From Epiperipatus broadwayi (Eukaryota; Onychophora; Udeonychophora; Euonychophora; Peripatidae), in the NCBI GenBank assembly GCA_028023455.1, contig JAQFVV010000012.1, positions 4,304,023-4,368,022 on the forward strand: DNA of 64,000 bases, given 5' to 3'. Position 1 is the first letter of the stretch. Each line of letters opens with the position of its first letter. The notes under the pieces were generated by a model. The model saw only the letters and a list, made by a program, of their open reading frames with translations. It was not told the DNA's origin and did no database searches. Below are positions 11,114-26,350 of the stretch, in pieces. The position numbers were made by a program, and so were the translations under genes.

Positions 11114-14100
11114 ATATATATATATATAATATTTTTATAATGGGTATTATACTTTTACATTTAATAGATAACATATATATAATTATAACAAACTATGTAT
11201 TGATACCAATATTCCAATCCAGTAATTACAGGTGTGGTTACTCTATTCATTTAAAATATGATAAACCATATATCAAACTGTGAATGTTATCCTCCTTGAC
11301 CTGAAAAAAGCTACAAATCTCTCCATATTAAATATACATGTGAACTTCTACATTTTGTATTAAATAAATACTCCTTACAAAATTCATCATATCACTTTAA
11401 TATGAGTGTGTCTGAGGCTTCTAATTTGATTATTTTACTGCAGAATATCTCACTATAATATTTGATCAGTTATGGCATAAATTTATCATTGTAAAATTTT
11501 ATCATACTCTTGAGTAACTACCTATTATAAATGTCAGGTTATATTTGATTGATTCAGCTACTAACCATATGATAAATTAGATCAAGATTTAAATATACTA
11601 CAGGATTTTATTAGTCCTACTAGATCTTTCATCAAGTTGAAAGAAAAATAAAAATAGTATGACAGGTTCTGACCTTTATAGTAATCAGAAATATTTTCTA
11701 CATCTTTTATTTTAATGGAATTCTTATCAATTCATAAATTTTTTGAATATCTTATAAAACATAGAATTTAAACAAGAATTTCAAAAATCCTTTAAAATCT
11801 AAACTTTGTAATTGTAGATTCAGCATTAGCTTTATACTATTATTTTTCCAATTGATTCACATTTCAAATATATATATATATTGTAACATGATAAAAAAAT
11901 GATGATGCCGAAGAGATAATCAATCTAATCTGAATAAAACATATCCCAATCAGTGGTTACCATTTTGTAATAAACTATTGATTATAATATGGGACAATAA
12001 TATAAAAAAACTTTACTATGTCTAAGAATTGAAACAACATTCATAATAATATATATCTAACCTAAATGTGGAATGCTACTTTAAAACAGCCCTGAAATCA
12101 ATTTGTCATTTTGTAATAATGGCCACTTGTACATGATCATCGTCAGCTAGCATTGGGTAGCTACTTTGTCACAATAATGATGGATTTTCTATCTCTCTAC
12201 CTCTCTACAATTGTTCAGTCAACATTTGTCATAAAGAAATGCCCTCAAGATCTATATTATTTGCTTTAACAAATAGTAATTTTTTTACAACCTGTGTAAA
12301 ATTATCTAGCTCAGTCATCAACCACACTAGCAATAATAATATTTCCTATACATAATTATTTAGATTGTCCACTACACCATTGTAAAATACTAATAATAAT
12401 CCATATCAAAATATAATTTATCCAGATAGTATTTAAAATGAAATACAGCAAAGTAGATCATCACTCCAGACATCAACAAATCTATTCACAATTCCAAAGT
12501 AAACTGAATTACGCAGTGAAATCACATATTTTTAACCTAAACAATGATGTATGTTTGAGATATCTATTTAATCGATAATTGAGTGAAACTCAATTCGAAT
12601 CACTAACTAACTAAATTCCAACATACTTCATGGATTTAGTATTACTTATAGTAATTCAAATTTATTTTAATATTTAATGACATTCTGTTTTATTTAAATA
12701 AACTAGTTTCTAAATAACTATAATTACATGTTGAAAACATTTTATAAACCTACACGCTTTTTATAATGCTTAAATAAAATAACTTTTACTCAGTTTTATA
12801 TCTATTTTAGTAAAACATTAAATAAAATATAAACACTTTTTTTTGTTTCGAAAAAAATTAATATAAACATTTTATTCGTGCCCTGCAGTAGATCGATACA
12901 CAATCATTGCTTCAGTTATATTCTAACATGAAACACTCCACAATAATTTATTATCAATAACTATATTAGATAATTTCACATTTTACAATATCCAATCACA
13001 TTATATAAAATATACTATAGGTTTCTATTGGATCACTGATATTATTTATCCACTTAAATCTCCAATCAATCGAATATAAAATGAACTTTGTAACAATTAA
13101 ACTATGTATGACAATAATTGGCAGTTATCCAAGCCAAATATAATATTCAATCATGCTAGTTAATGAAATTTAAAATCTCCACTTCAAAGAAATTTAAAAA
13201 GTAGTTAAGATAAGTCGTTCTAACTAATGACAGAACATAATAAATTAAGATTTTTGTAACCGGATAAGATCATCAACTCTGAGGGAATAAAATTATTTCT
13301 ATCAGTACTATTGATTTAGATAAGTAAACAAATATTTAAATGCAGTAATAAATATAAAATTTATATGTAATCAGATTTTTAAAAAATGATGTATGAAAAT
13401 ATACCTGTATATAATTATATTTCACTTACCAAAATGGATTTGGTTTTGGACCAAATGTTAATTACCAAAATTATCTTGCACATTCAAAAGAAAGAATTAA
13501 ACAGATTCTTTGGATTTTAAATCAACTCTAAATTTATTGGTTTATAATAAAAATTGATAACAGTAATAATAAAATATAACAGAATATCAATCAATGTTTG
13601 GAAATAGACTAAAATCAATAAAAATAATAAAATCTATGTGTTTGGAATTTTAAAAAAAAGTGCTTCAAGATAATAATACAATCTATGAAAATAGAATGAG
13701 AGATTTTTAATATTTTCCTGAGATTTTAAATATGATAGATAATGAAAAAAAAAAACCATGATCAAATAAAAATTGATTTCTATTTCTTCATTAATATAAT
13801 CTCTAAATAATTAAACAAACTAAAAAATGTTATATTTAAACCCTTTTCTATCTAATATTCTTCAGTTAAATTTTGAACATCTAAAAAATTAAATATTTGA
13901 AAACATCAGGCCATATCAGCTTATATCATCAGATAAGAGCTTAAATAATAAGGATTAAATGAATCTCTCTGACCGTTTTATATAGTGAATTCTATCATAT
14001 CCATATATACTATTTATCTATGTTTTTACAGTAAAATATAAATTCTCCCTTTCCTTTAACAAAAAAGTATATACATATGCATAGAAATTATAACATATAA

Positions 14101-15515
14101 ATGAAAGTCTGTTCATTTTTACTCATTATCGACTGATCAGTTGTAGCTTAGTTCCAATTTTTTATTTCCAATCCTAAGGTGTAGACATGAGTTTCCTTTG
14201 AGTAAGCATATTTGGTAACTAATGCAGATTTGAATTCAATTCTTTTCATGTTTAATTTCCAATGTTTGGAGTATTTAAATATCCAGTTTTCAAAACAACA
14301 GATGCAAAATTATACATCACTGGCTTAAATTTTTTTTTTCATTGACAATAATGTGCAAAGAGAATTCCTTTAATGACACAGTCCAGTTATAATCAAGTGA
14401 AGAATTGAATACTAGCTTTTTTCTTTTTTTTTTGATTTACGAAAGTGAAGTTTAAATAGCTTATTATCACACATATGTTAAGTTAATCAATCCTTTAAAA
14501 TTTCTTGATCTGAAATATGATATCCATAAAAACATTATGAGATTTATTTCCATCACAAATAAATTAATGCAATTCTGAATTTTTTAACCACGGAATATAT
14601 TTATATACAATGCATTTTGATGACTTTATTTCACATTTTTGTCATTTCCCCTTGAATTTTGTCAGCAGCTGCCCATTGAATAGGCAGATAGTTAAAAATT
14701 TTATTCTTCCATAGTTTTATAAATTAATCATTTAAATAAAATGTAAAAAAATTTTTTAAAGACATATCTAAATTTTCCATTGTAGTTTAATAACAAAATT
14801 ACAAGAACTCAAATTAGAGCCTCTCCATTCTATTTACAAGATACTCTTGATGACATTATTGTTGTCATAACAACTGTTGGAAATCACTTGAATTTACCTC
14901 GATGATGAACAATTTGTTCAAGAAAATTTTGCCTCCAATTGTAAGTGAAATGGAGATTTTAAAAAAAAATGGATACAGTGAAAATGAAATCCTGTTTTAT
15001 AGGTTCAATATTTTAAATCAAAATCAAGATTTCCTATTAGAATTCTAATACATTTTAATGGAAATAAATATTTTACATATGTTTTTAGTAATAATTTTTT
15101 TTCATTTTAACCAATTTATGAACAAACATATATAAAACATAAAACATTTAATTTTGTAGCAGGTGTTGCTATGGTGATTGCAATAACAGAAATTGAAATT
15201 GTAATACTTAATAATAATGTTGATTTTATTCAAGTAATCTTTTATGATATTTAACTATTTTTACAATCTATTTGCTTATTTACCTTTTTATATTTTTTAA
15301 TTAGCAATAAACAATATTATTTTAAAACATTAGATCACCATGATTATCAAGTTAACTTTGTATTTCAAGATCTCTATTATCCATGGATCAAGTGTAAAGA
15401 AAACTAAACAAGATCAACAAACTTATTTATTTTTTAATACTTTGACCTACAATTAATATGAATACTTATAATATATATTGTACTCTCACTAACTAGAAAT
15501 ATAATAATAGGAAAA
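11114..15515. other. Long A+T-rich stretch with no recognised gene
   Basis: No repeat partner, coding block or RNA gene recognised. The region around 12060-12520 is less A+T-rich than average and might be an eroded repeat, but I could not match it. CCCAATCAGTGG near 11946 and similar strings are isolated. Confidence 0.5.
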
Positions 15516-15519
15516 TACG

Positions 15520-16420
15520 ACTATGATTATGTTTGGCTAAAATACATATAACCTTAGTATAATCAATAATAAAAATATCCTATTATAATACCTACTATTT
15601 AACTAGCTCTAACTGATTAATAAATAATAAATGGTTCAGTTTATAAAAAAATTAAATAAATAAAATATTAATAAATCATGAGACAATGAAGTGAAGTACA
15701 AGCAGTAAAGAATTACATTGAGCCAATATCCCACAGGACACAATCTCAATGGCATAAGAATACTATCCCCCCTTATTATTTCAAATAATAATATATTCAT
15801 AGCATTCTTAAAACTTTAAAATAATAACAATCAATTTAGTATAATGCTACTAAATAAATTCTAATCTTTTATTAAAACAATACAATCATAATAATCTCAG
15901 GTTCTTTAAAATCACTCTAACCAATTTATAATTTCCTGTAGTCAAGTATGATAAGGGATTTTGTATCATCCACAACAATAATAATTATTTATTTTATCCA
16001 CTGTTCTATATTATGATGACCAATAATAATAATAACAACAATAATAATATAATATACTCTTTTAGTTCTCATGTGGCATCTTAAATAGAATATGTGGCAC
16101 AATCTGATATAATCTGATCATATGTGGCAACAGACAATGTTAAAATTCTATGCAATAAATTATGTAATTAATTATGATCGTAATAATGATATTAGAAAAT
16201 TTTTCAAGTAGATTAAGTAAATAATTATATCTGTACTGTGCAAATATTATGTTTATTTTGATATTTGTCAATCATATATTCATGATGGTGAATAAATCAA
16301 CATAACACAAAGTTTTATAAAAAAACAAGTTTAACAAATTTTATTATCCTATCCCATTTAGCAAAACTATATATACTATTTACACTCATGCTTAATAAAA
16401 CCTAGCAAATATCAAACTAA
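15520..16420 (-). repeat. Decayed copy of the ~3.6-kb long repeat (right part)
   Basis: The reverse complement aligns collinearly with 42180-43130. Landmarks in order are TTGTTAAACTTG, GTTGCCACATATGATCAG, GATACAAAATCCCTTATCAT, AACCTGAGATTATTA, AAGAATGCTATGA, then AAGGGGGGATAGTATTC, TTATGCCATTGAG, CCTGTGGGATATTGGCTC and GTCTCATGA. It is much more diverged than the two 39-48 kb copies are from each other. An older copy elsewhere in the window shows that the long repeat is a dispersed mobile family, not merely a local duplication. Confidence 0.75.
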
Positions 16421-19400
16421 TTTAGATACATTGGGTTACATCTTTCCATATCATAAAAATATAATAAATAAATAAATAAATAAGCCTTTATTCCGACTTA
16501 TATACTTTTATGGCACATTTATTTAAAATAAAATACAAATTTAAAAATAATCTTATAGTTTTAAAAAAAAATCCATTAATTAACATAGCTAGAACATATG
16601 GTTTTTGTAAGTGTACACGAAAAATATAAAATATGAGATACTTAAATCATATTCATTTTTAAAATATGTTCCAATATTTTTTACAACAAATCAATCAAAC
16701 TTATCTAATATAATATTGCTAGTGTTATTTTAAATATTTATCTTGGTTCGTTCGATAAATAAATTGACTTTAATAAAATAATATGATTGATGTTCTTTTA
16801 CATATTTTTTGCTTGGTACTACTTTGAATAAAAATCCTTATATTTGTGTTTCATGTATGATTAAAATATAAAATAATATTCATAAAATACAAGCACTCAT
16901 TCTATTTTATGTTGTTCATTTTGGATGTTTATTTTTTAAAAATATGCATTAACATGTAAAATCAAAATATTAATTATTAAAAATTCTCGTGAATAATTAT
17001 CATCTCTTTTATGTTTTTAAAATTAGTTTAATAAAACATGAAAAATATCTATGATTTTTTACTATTTACTGTTAGCATTTATATTTAATCTCATTTCTAC
17101 TTGACCTTAACCTAAACCAAAACAAGAAAAACCTATCTCATCTTCTTTCAAAATAACAATACTACAATTCAAAATTATTTATTATTTTCTTTCATAAAAT
17201 ACAATGCTATATAATGCAATAACTGTTGGAATTAAGATAGCAATACGATGCATAGGCATGAAGAAATAACTAGAGTAAAGTCTCAATAGTATAAAATATA
17301 TGGGATAATCTATATGGATACAGTGTGAATGAAGAGGTATGACTTCTCTGTCTAATAACCTCAAATATAATAATAATGTCCAGGCTATTTATTCGGCACT
17401 CATTCAAACATTTTAAAATACAAAAATATCAAGAAAGACACTGTCCAGGGAAAATATATACAAGACACTGGCTATGTTACCTGTACTTGCATAAACTACT
17501 AAGATAATAATATAGGTTACTTTCCTATTCTCTCCAATGATCCTACATATAAACATCCAAAGGTTTCTTTACAATACTCCCAATGTCACTATCAATTAAA
17601 ACTTTACAATAGATTTAACAACCTACATTGCAAAATTACTAGCATTACTCCAAATAATAAACAAAATTCATATATGACTTTAACAATCCAAAACTTCTAC
17701 AAGAAAAGGTTTATTCACTTTTATAAAACTCAGCAATAAAAATACAAATGATTTTGTTTTAAGATATTAAAATCCTTATTCAAAATATTTTCCAAAATAG
17801 GGTTCATCCATTAAAGAATCATATAAAAATTATAAGTATCAATAAATTATATTACATTAGTAATATAAAAGAAAAAGTATGCATAAGTTTCTAAAAATCA
17901 TAGCTTATATCTTTAGAATAATAATAAAGTTTTATGTGTAATTAATATGCACACACATGTTCATACATTCATATAACAAAATGATATCATAAAAAATATT
18001 CCAAGCTATTCTAGAAAATAATAAAATATACATAATATAAAATTAAATATATTTTATAAGATTTACCTAGTGACACTACACTTGTCAATCACTCTTAGAT
18101 GTTTTCTGGCCCAGTATTTAATATAAAAAACATATTAATTAATAATAAGAATCATCCAATATAACAATATCACACCTTAAAATGTTTATGAAAAAAAAAA
18201 CTTTACAAAATATTAATTATTCTTTAAAATATTAATTATGTTAGATTAAATAAAAATATCTAAAGTGTAATTTTTCATACTCTAACACTAATAAAATTAA
18301 TAGTAGAATTAGTATGTAAAATGATAATAAAAAAAAACTATAGTTACTAAAGCTACAACTCTCCATAAAGTTTAAATTAAAAGTTTTTTCTTCCTTCTAA
18401 TATTTTCATAGAAGTTCTTCCCCGGTGCTTGTTGCTTAGCAATACTACTGTCCAAAAGTTTTAGAACAAAAACTTTCTCTTCTCCCCTCCACAGCATGCA
18501 AACTCATAAATAAATAAAAATAAATGAAGTCGACTTTTAAATCCAAATAATTTTTGAATATCAATTATTAATCCTGTTTATGAAAGTCTATAAATTACAA
18601 TCCATTATCTATAGCTTCCCAGGATAATAATTATTAAAGTGATCACTTGAAAAGATTTTATAACTAGTCAGCTCCAGAGTTTTTCCAGTTCACATGTATT
18701 TTATGGGCTTTAGATGCATAAGTGTCAGCGATATAAATCCATACATATTTTTATGGAAAATATGCATTTTTGATACTCCATTCAAATATCAGCTTATAGT
18801 AATACAGATATATAATCATTTATAAAGGTATATTTTCAGTCAGAATAATATTTATTCTTCTAATTATCCATTTATCTCTTTTCTGATGAATAATTTAAAA
18901 ACCAACTTTATATTACTCCTATAATTTATATTAAATAATTTACAGTATTTTTCAATAATGACTTGTCATAAAACATTTTATCTGTAATAATATCGGTTTT
19001 CTTTTTAATCATTTTTCAAGAGATATTTGTAATAAACTTTTTTAAGTCAATATTTTTTTTAAAATATTCACTGCAACTTTTTTCTAAGAAAAGATATGCG
19101 TAGTTACTAATGTAAGCATAAATGGTATCTTTTTATTCTAGGTTCAATATTAAATTTGTTTTCAACTTTTCAAAAATATTAAAATTTAAGTTTTTTTCCA
19201 TATAACTTTTTGTTCTCCTAATAAAGTTATTTATCTTTAAAATATAATGTATAAAAATGCTAGTCCTTCAAAAAATAATATTTCTACTCAACATTCTTGC
19301 CAATATCCAAAGTATTAACAATAAATAATGATATAAATTTTTCCATAATATATTAAAAATTATAATTTCCTTTATCAGCTATACTTTTATTGTTAATTCT

Positions 19401-22400
19401 TTTGAATACATTATCTTTGGTATTAAATTCATATTTTACCATGAAGTTGGCTTAAACTTCAATAAAATAACCAGTAGAGAATTTTTCTTAATTTAGGGCT
19501 GCATTGTTACTTGAATTAGTAAATTATTAATCCTTCAAAAACTTTTCTTTAAAAATAATAATATTAAGAAGTAAACTAGATAATACTTTGATGTTGATAT
19601 ATGATAATAATATTGATAATACGTTAACAAGTTATTAAGTTATTAAGCAAGCTATTAAGTTATTACACAAGTCAAAAAAATGAGAGCATCTACTTTTATA
19701 CCAATTAGAACTGACAATTTGATTGGTTATCCAATCTTCAACTTATGATCTAATTTACATATCTGTTAAGTTTAGGTTATTAAAATTTAGAAATAAAATT
19801 TATGACTCATATTCAAAAATTAAATACTATTACAGAATTTAATTCTAAATTAATTTTATAATTTTATTTAAACAAATTAAACACTTTAAAATAACTTTTT
19901 AACATAATACTTTATTAATTTATCAAATATTTTAATTTTAATGTATCTATTTTTAAAATTTAACTTTACTAACTACACTTATTTTAAAGCAATTCAATTA
20001 AATAAATTTCCTAACATTTACTTTTATTTTATGATACACAAATGTTTCAATTTTAAAACAATTCTAAAAATAATTTTGAAACGTTTTTTAGAAATCTTGT
20101 AAGCACAAAAGTATGTGTATTTGATGATCACATGACTTTTAAAAACCAGACAATATGTATCAATTTTTATAATTACTGTCTAAAAACAGAAATATATAAA
20201 CATTTTATTACAAAATATTACATTAAAAAAATAATAAAATATAATGATACAATTTGGAATAGATAATTTTTGAAATTATTTAAGCAATAACAAATTAAAT
20301 ACATTTGTCTACCACAAAATATTATACTTTTAATAAATAATTTATAACACAAATATTAAATCTAATTTTTATTTATAATACATTAGCTTAGTTAATTTTA
20401 CATCATTATTTTAAAACTACCTTTTAGTACTTTATTCAATAGAACTTTTACTATATTATTTCACTATGACCAGTTTTCCCAACCATACAAAAATCATATT
20501 TTGCTTTTACTTTATAATTTTAGCATATTAACATAGTCTTTTACATAATTACAACTCTCAACTTTACTTTAGCAAAGTTTTAAAAATCTTATCAATATTA
20601 TATAGCATTTATACTATTTTAAGTTTTTTCTTAATTTAAAATTTTTCAAAAATTGACTTAGTAAATCTATTTGGACCTAGTCAAAAGGGTACTATACATA
20701 TATATATAAATTATGCATTTGTAAAAAATTTACAGTAATTTTTATGTGGATATAAGATATTTATGATGATCCATAAATTAAAGCTATAATAAAGTAAGAT
20801 ACACTATATATGATAAGGTTTAATTTTAGAAACAATAATTGCTTTCTTGAGAATTCATATTTACAATGTTTTGTTCCACCTTTTAAAACAATGTGGAATA
20901 TATTATAGATGTGATATTATATTTCCTAATGTTTCTCTTTTTTTATAATAAAACATTAAATTGTACCACCAAGCCATATTTATTGAAAATGATATTTTTT
21001 AAATTAGCCTATAAGAATATGATACTTAATATTTGTGATAATTTCTTTATTCTATATGTATAGCACTCATTCTTTCATTACTACAAAAATAAATTACCTA
21101 TCATATTGACCTTCCTGAATCTGATTGTGCAATAAATATTTTTTATCACCAAATATAAAAAAAGTTATTATAAATTTTATCATATTTTACTCATCTTATT
21201 TAATATTTTGCTGATATCACCCTAACTTTAATTAAGTATTTTGTTCATATTTCTCTTTTTTTTAAGGTCAAATAAGTCATGGTGAATTGATGACTTTTTA
21301 TAACACAAATTGTGAATTTATTATTTAAGATCATTGTATCATTTCTACAAATAAATATATATTCTCTATATTATGTACATAAATTTTAATTATCTCAAGA
21401 GAAATTAGTAAGTTATTAAATTCATTAATCAATTTTCATTTTTAACTTTGATTTTCTATGACTATGTCAAATCACAGTTTTAAAATCCTGTGCAAAAAAT
21501 TAATTTCTTCTTCAATATTCTTTTAAAATTTATATGCATTTCTACATTAAACACAAAAATGCAACATTATCAACCAAATTAATTAATTTTTCAATTTTCT
21601 CAATCTATCTAATATTTATTTAACAGTAGAATTTGACTAATAAATGTAATTGGCAAAGGGATATTAGATATTTCTATCCTATTGCATGTTTTTACAAATT
21701 GTCAAAACATTTTGCTGCAGAAGAACCCAATTTATACTGTTCAGGATATTTAATATTGTCAGTAGTTATGAAAAGTTGTGATCTATTTGATCATATACTT
21801 TACATTACAATTTATGATTGTAAAAGTCTTAAAAATAGGGAAAAATTAACATACCCATTGTATATAATCTTAATATATTATCTGCAACAACAAAAAATCC
21901 TATATATATATACTAAAAAGGGTATGGTCTACTCTGCTCATAAATAAATTGAATAAAATATGACATGTTGTTCCAGTATTAATTAGGTGATTCCATCTAT
22001 ATTAGTCAGTTAATTCTTTTATAACTTCCAGGTCAATTGATAGAGTACATGACATTTAATTAAAACTTCAATTGCTAAGTACATATATCACACTTATATT
22101 TAAATTCTTTTTGCTTATAACTTTATTAATCAACAATAAGTGTTTAATTTTCCAATAAATACTATATTTTATGCATGTATTTGATTAAAATATCTTCCAT
22201 CTTGTAGATTATTGTCTCTTCTTCAATAATAAATATCTTGTATTACTTTTATGAAATTAGATACTTTTGATGTTCTTTCAGCATTAATATTCCTAATAAT
22301 AGAAAATCTAAGTAGTACTGATTTTTAAAATCTTGCAAAATCTTAATTACACTTATCATTTTTTTATAATACATAAAACCATGAATTTGATTATGCATCA

Positions 22401-25280
22401 ACTTTCAAATATATCACCTATCTTTCAGGGATAGTTATTTTCCTGAAAAGTATTCTGGTAAGTCTGAATAATGCATTATCTGTGCCTTTCTTCATTTTTA
22501 AATCTTATTACTGCTTCTTTTAAAGCTTCTTCTCAGAAATATCCATTAAAAAAATTTCTAAGTTTTAAAAACATCAATATTTAATAATAACATTATATAT
22601 TTTTATATTTGCCACAATGAAAATTGTAGACTTTATTATATCTTACTTAGAAATCTTGGGTTAACATTTTTAAACACTGAATATCTTGACTATATGAATA
22701 AATCGTTCTTGATAATCAATGGGTCACATTCTTTTAATTTTTCTATTTTATGTTTGCTTTTATGAAAAAAAAAATGTAATTATTATTTTCATCCCTTTGA
22801 ACATATGTTAATATAAATTTTAATATTTTCATTTTGATATAAAATTTATTATGCAATTGCAAATTTCATTTAGTTTAATTTTTTATTTTCTAAATCATCA
22901 ATTATCTGGCTTTGTAATCAATAATCTCAACTGTTTTTATTCTGAAAAAATGTTTAATTAAAATATTATAAATATTCTATAAAAATTGTAATAATATAAT
23001 AAGAAAAATGAATGTGTTTATTCAAATTTAATATTATTTCGATATTTGAAATATGTTTTAGTCTTTATTATTCAATTTGTCAAACTTTTCGGTAAATTCT
23101 GAAGTTTCTACAAGGCAAAATAGGCATGTTTAATCATAATTATCAACTATTAAAATTACTTAATCATTTATTGTATATTTTAACTTTTTACTATTTGCAA
23201 AGGATAATAAGCTGCTGCCTAGTTTACAATGGAAATGTGATAATTTGCATTTTTAGCTACATTCTAGCTCTTTGTACATTTATGAACACATTTTAATATA
23301 TTGTAATTGTCAGTAAACAAGTCAGTGCATTTGTAACTTTCAACAATTTGGAAGAATATCTAAATTATGTGGGTATAAGTTTCAAATAGTCCTATATTTC
23401 AGAAGCTAATTTTTATCTATGTAAATATTAGAGGTTGAATTTGGTATTCATATACCATTAATTATCAATGCATTATAACATATGTATTACACAATATGTA
23501 GATGTAACTTAATTAATTATGATAATGAGTAAATAATTATACCAACCATAAACAAATTTGTCTTCATGTCCATTCTAACTCTTGGAAAACTTGAGTTCTG
23601 AAGTTAATGAAATACTTAAATTTTATGGGGTGATGAATCAATCTTGACTGATGTAAAGTAATGTTTTAATAATTTAATGGCATATCATTTATTGAAGTTA
23701 ATAATAAAATCTATGTAATTAACAATTGTAATAAAGCAAAACATAAATGTATATAAAAAGAAAGAAACAAAGACTTTTAAATAACATGATAAATTTATTT
23801 GACATAATTATTAATACTAGGAATTTTAAACAACATATTTAATTATATTATTTCATGAGCAGGATTTCTTCCAAATCACACAACAAAATATACATTAAAT
23901 ATTTAACAAATGAGTTTTAAAAAACGGTGGCATGTAACGTGTGTTTATAAATATCTACTAAATTAAAATTTTCAACAGTTAAAAGAAATCATATGGTTTA
24001 TACAGTTCCTAATAAAATTAATAATCCTATATAAATATAAAAGAATAATTATAATTAATTTAAATATTATTTAAAATCATTAAACACTGATACCTTTCAT
24101 GAAAATATATTTTAAACTGCAAATAGTTTTTAAAATGTGACTGTTTAATAAAATAAATCTTTTTATCCATTTTTCAACTGTTTATATGTTATCTATTTAT
24201 TTTATATCAAATAATGATAATGTTTTATTTTTTAAAAAAGTGTTAATAAAATCATTTAAGAAATAGGCTTTTTTTTTTTATCTTAATATAAAAATTAAAC
24301 AATATTTTACATGACACATTGTTACATTTAAATAATTTTGATGATATTCTAATAAATTTCTATATTCAGTTTACAAACTAATAGATTGATATTACTACAG
24401 GTTGAATATTATCTATTGAATGCAAAAACTTTAAACATATGAAGATAATAATAAAATAAAAACTTATGATTAACATTTTGGTACAACTAAGGAATACAGA
24501 TATAAGAAAAATGAGAAAGTAAATAAAGTTATTTTATGCTACTGACTTTGTATTCCTTTTAAATGAAATGAATAAACATGAACTTTAAGGTTTCTATATA
24601 GAAGGTAAAATCAGAATATTTTTAAGCATATTTTTATGTAAGAGTATGTGAATATCTTTTACCTTAGTAGTATATGTAAGAAATTATATATATATTAACA
24701 CTTGCGAGATATGTGTTGTAAAACTCACATATATCTGTGCTACATATATCATAATTTTAAATATATATGAACAAATTTATTAAGAAAGAAAGAATAATTA
24801 AATAATTAGTTACGTAGATTTTTAAAATGCAGATTTGTAACATAAAAAGATTGTGTTATATTCTTTGTTCTCTTAAAACAAAATAAAACTTGTTACTACA
24901 GAGAGCAAATGGGGGAGGAGAATATAAAATAAAAAGATTTAAAACTCTCTCCTTTTTAAAAATAAGTAAATATGGAAAAATAGAATAAAATTAGTTTGTA
25001 AAAGAAAAAAAATTGCAAAAATCTAATTAGTTTAAAAGATTACTGATTGAATTAATTAAAAGAAAAACATGTAAACTATCTCATAAAACTGACAATAGAT
25101 TAATCTAAGAAAAAGATTAGATAATGTGCAATGTAAAAATTAATTAGATTAATGAAATGTAAAAATTAATTTAAAAAAAAATAGATTCCAGTTACAATCA
25201 AAATTAAAAATAATGATAAGAAATTAAAACAATGAGAGAGAAAAAGATATAAAAATTTTGCAAGTCTCTATTATTATTAG
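16421..25280. other. Long A+T-rich stretch with no recognised gene
   Basis: Nearly 9 kb with no supportable gene, RNA or transposon boundary. A (AAAT)n run lies near 16468-16482. A short internally repetitive patch with repeated AAGTTATTAAG lies near 19630-19672. A less A+T-rich patch at 18415-18510 (CCCCGGTGCTTGTTGCTTAG) is unassigned. The 104-codon frame at 21633-21947 resembles no family I know and sits in sequence of ordinary local composition. Confidence 0.5.
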
Positions 25281-25284
25281 CCTG

Positions 25285-25462
25285 GTCTTCTATAGTTATA
25301 TTATTCTTCTCTTGCATCTGTGAATCATTCTGGCCTAAATTTTGTGATTGAGTTTTTCTGTTTTTCCATTCTTGGGTCTGAATCAGTTCTGCCTTCATTT
25401 TGTGATTGAATTACTCTGGTCTTCAATCTGTAATTCAGTCTGTTTTTCATTTTGTGATTGAT
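25285..25462. repeat. Degenerate minisatellite, about 57-bp period
   Basis: Three diverged units each contain ATTTTGTGATTGA followed by TT(A)CTCTG or similar: at about 25338, 25397 and 25451. The 64-codon minus frame that crosses it owes its Gln/Asn-rich composition to this repeat. Confidence 0.55.
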
Positions 25463-25539
25463 TCATTGCTACAGAAATTCAGAAATATTAGTACAAATAC
25501 AACTATTAATTGCAGCAAATATGATTGCAAAAGCCACAG

Positions 25540-25830
25540 TATTCGCAGTACCCACCGAATTAGCAACATGTGTTGCTAGACCAATTTAGAAGTATTTGAT
25601 TGGGCTTCAAACCCTCAGGGTCCTCTGCTAAAGTTAACTGTCTTTGCCAGAACCAATGCCAGGAACCAATGCTGAAATCATAAAATAGATGTTATCACTA
25701 CTCTCTCTCCCTCTCCCATTGTTGAGTCACAGAATGGAAAGCAAGCCCAGGAACCATCGATAGAGAACAAAAAGCCAATTGGTTGGAAACTGACAATCAT
25801 GAAAACCTAGGTAAAGATCTCTTGATACTT
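25540..25830. other. Less A+T-rich island, unclassified
   Basis: Markedly richer in G+C than its surroundings, with no long open frame. It contains AGCAACATGTGTTGCT, a perfect palindrome, at about 25571, and CTTCAAACCCTC, whose reverse complement resembles a decayed tRNA B box. It may be an old SINE or repeat remnant; no second copy is recognisable in this window. Confidence 0.35.
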
Positions 25831-26069
25831 GTCTATAGACACTATATTTTAAATGAACTTTAATTAATAAAGGACTATTATAAAATTTAGCCTGAAACTA
25901 ATTATTTATATTTCTTTATGTAAAACATTATATTTCTATATTGTATTAGATATGTTGTATATTTGAATAAATATTGTTTGCTTAAATATTATTTGGTCTA
26001 TTCTCTTTCTCTCTTGTCACTGCTACATCATTAATTTTAAGTTATGTTATATGTGGTAAGTTAAATGTG

Positions 26070-26350
26070 CTGGACCCTGATTAAGAGTAGGAGCTAGTCT
26101 GGGTTATGTCAAGTGCTGTATTGTGTTCTTGTCAACCCAAACATGCTGACTATATAACATATGGTTGTTTGGCACCTGAGTTTGATTCTCAAAACAAATA
26201 AAATGCTTTAGATGGGAGGGATTTTGTTCCAGCAGTTGAGGTGGGCCATGGTCAGGAAATGTGATCATGTTATGCTCTACATAGCCCAATCAGACTGTGG
26301 GTATTGTGGATGGCTATGCTATCACTGGTATTTTCCCTTCTACTTGAACA
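26070..26350. other. Less A+T-rich island with B-box-like string, unclassified
   Basis: Contains CACCTGAGTTTGATTCTC (about 26176), close to the tRNA B-box consensus GAGTTCGATTCTC, in a segment of near 42% G+C by eye. The 61-codon minus frame 26104-26289 is not recognisable as any family. A tRNA-derived retroposon remnant is the simplest reading, but no second copy is present to test this. Confidence 0.35.

Noticed and set aside
21633-21947. 104-codon plus-strand frame
   Set aside because: No recognisable motif, composition like the surrounding A+T-rich DNA, and no supporting splice or promoter context. Length is within chance for low stop-codon stretches in a 64-kb window.
26104-26289. 61-codon minus-strand frame in a less A+T-rich island
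   Set aside because: Plausible composition but no recognisable domain and no evidence of exon boundaries; retained only as an unclassified island.
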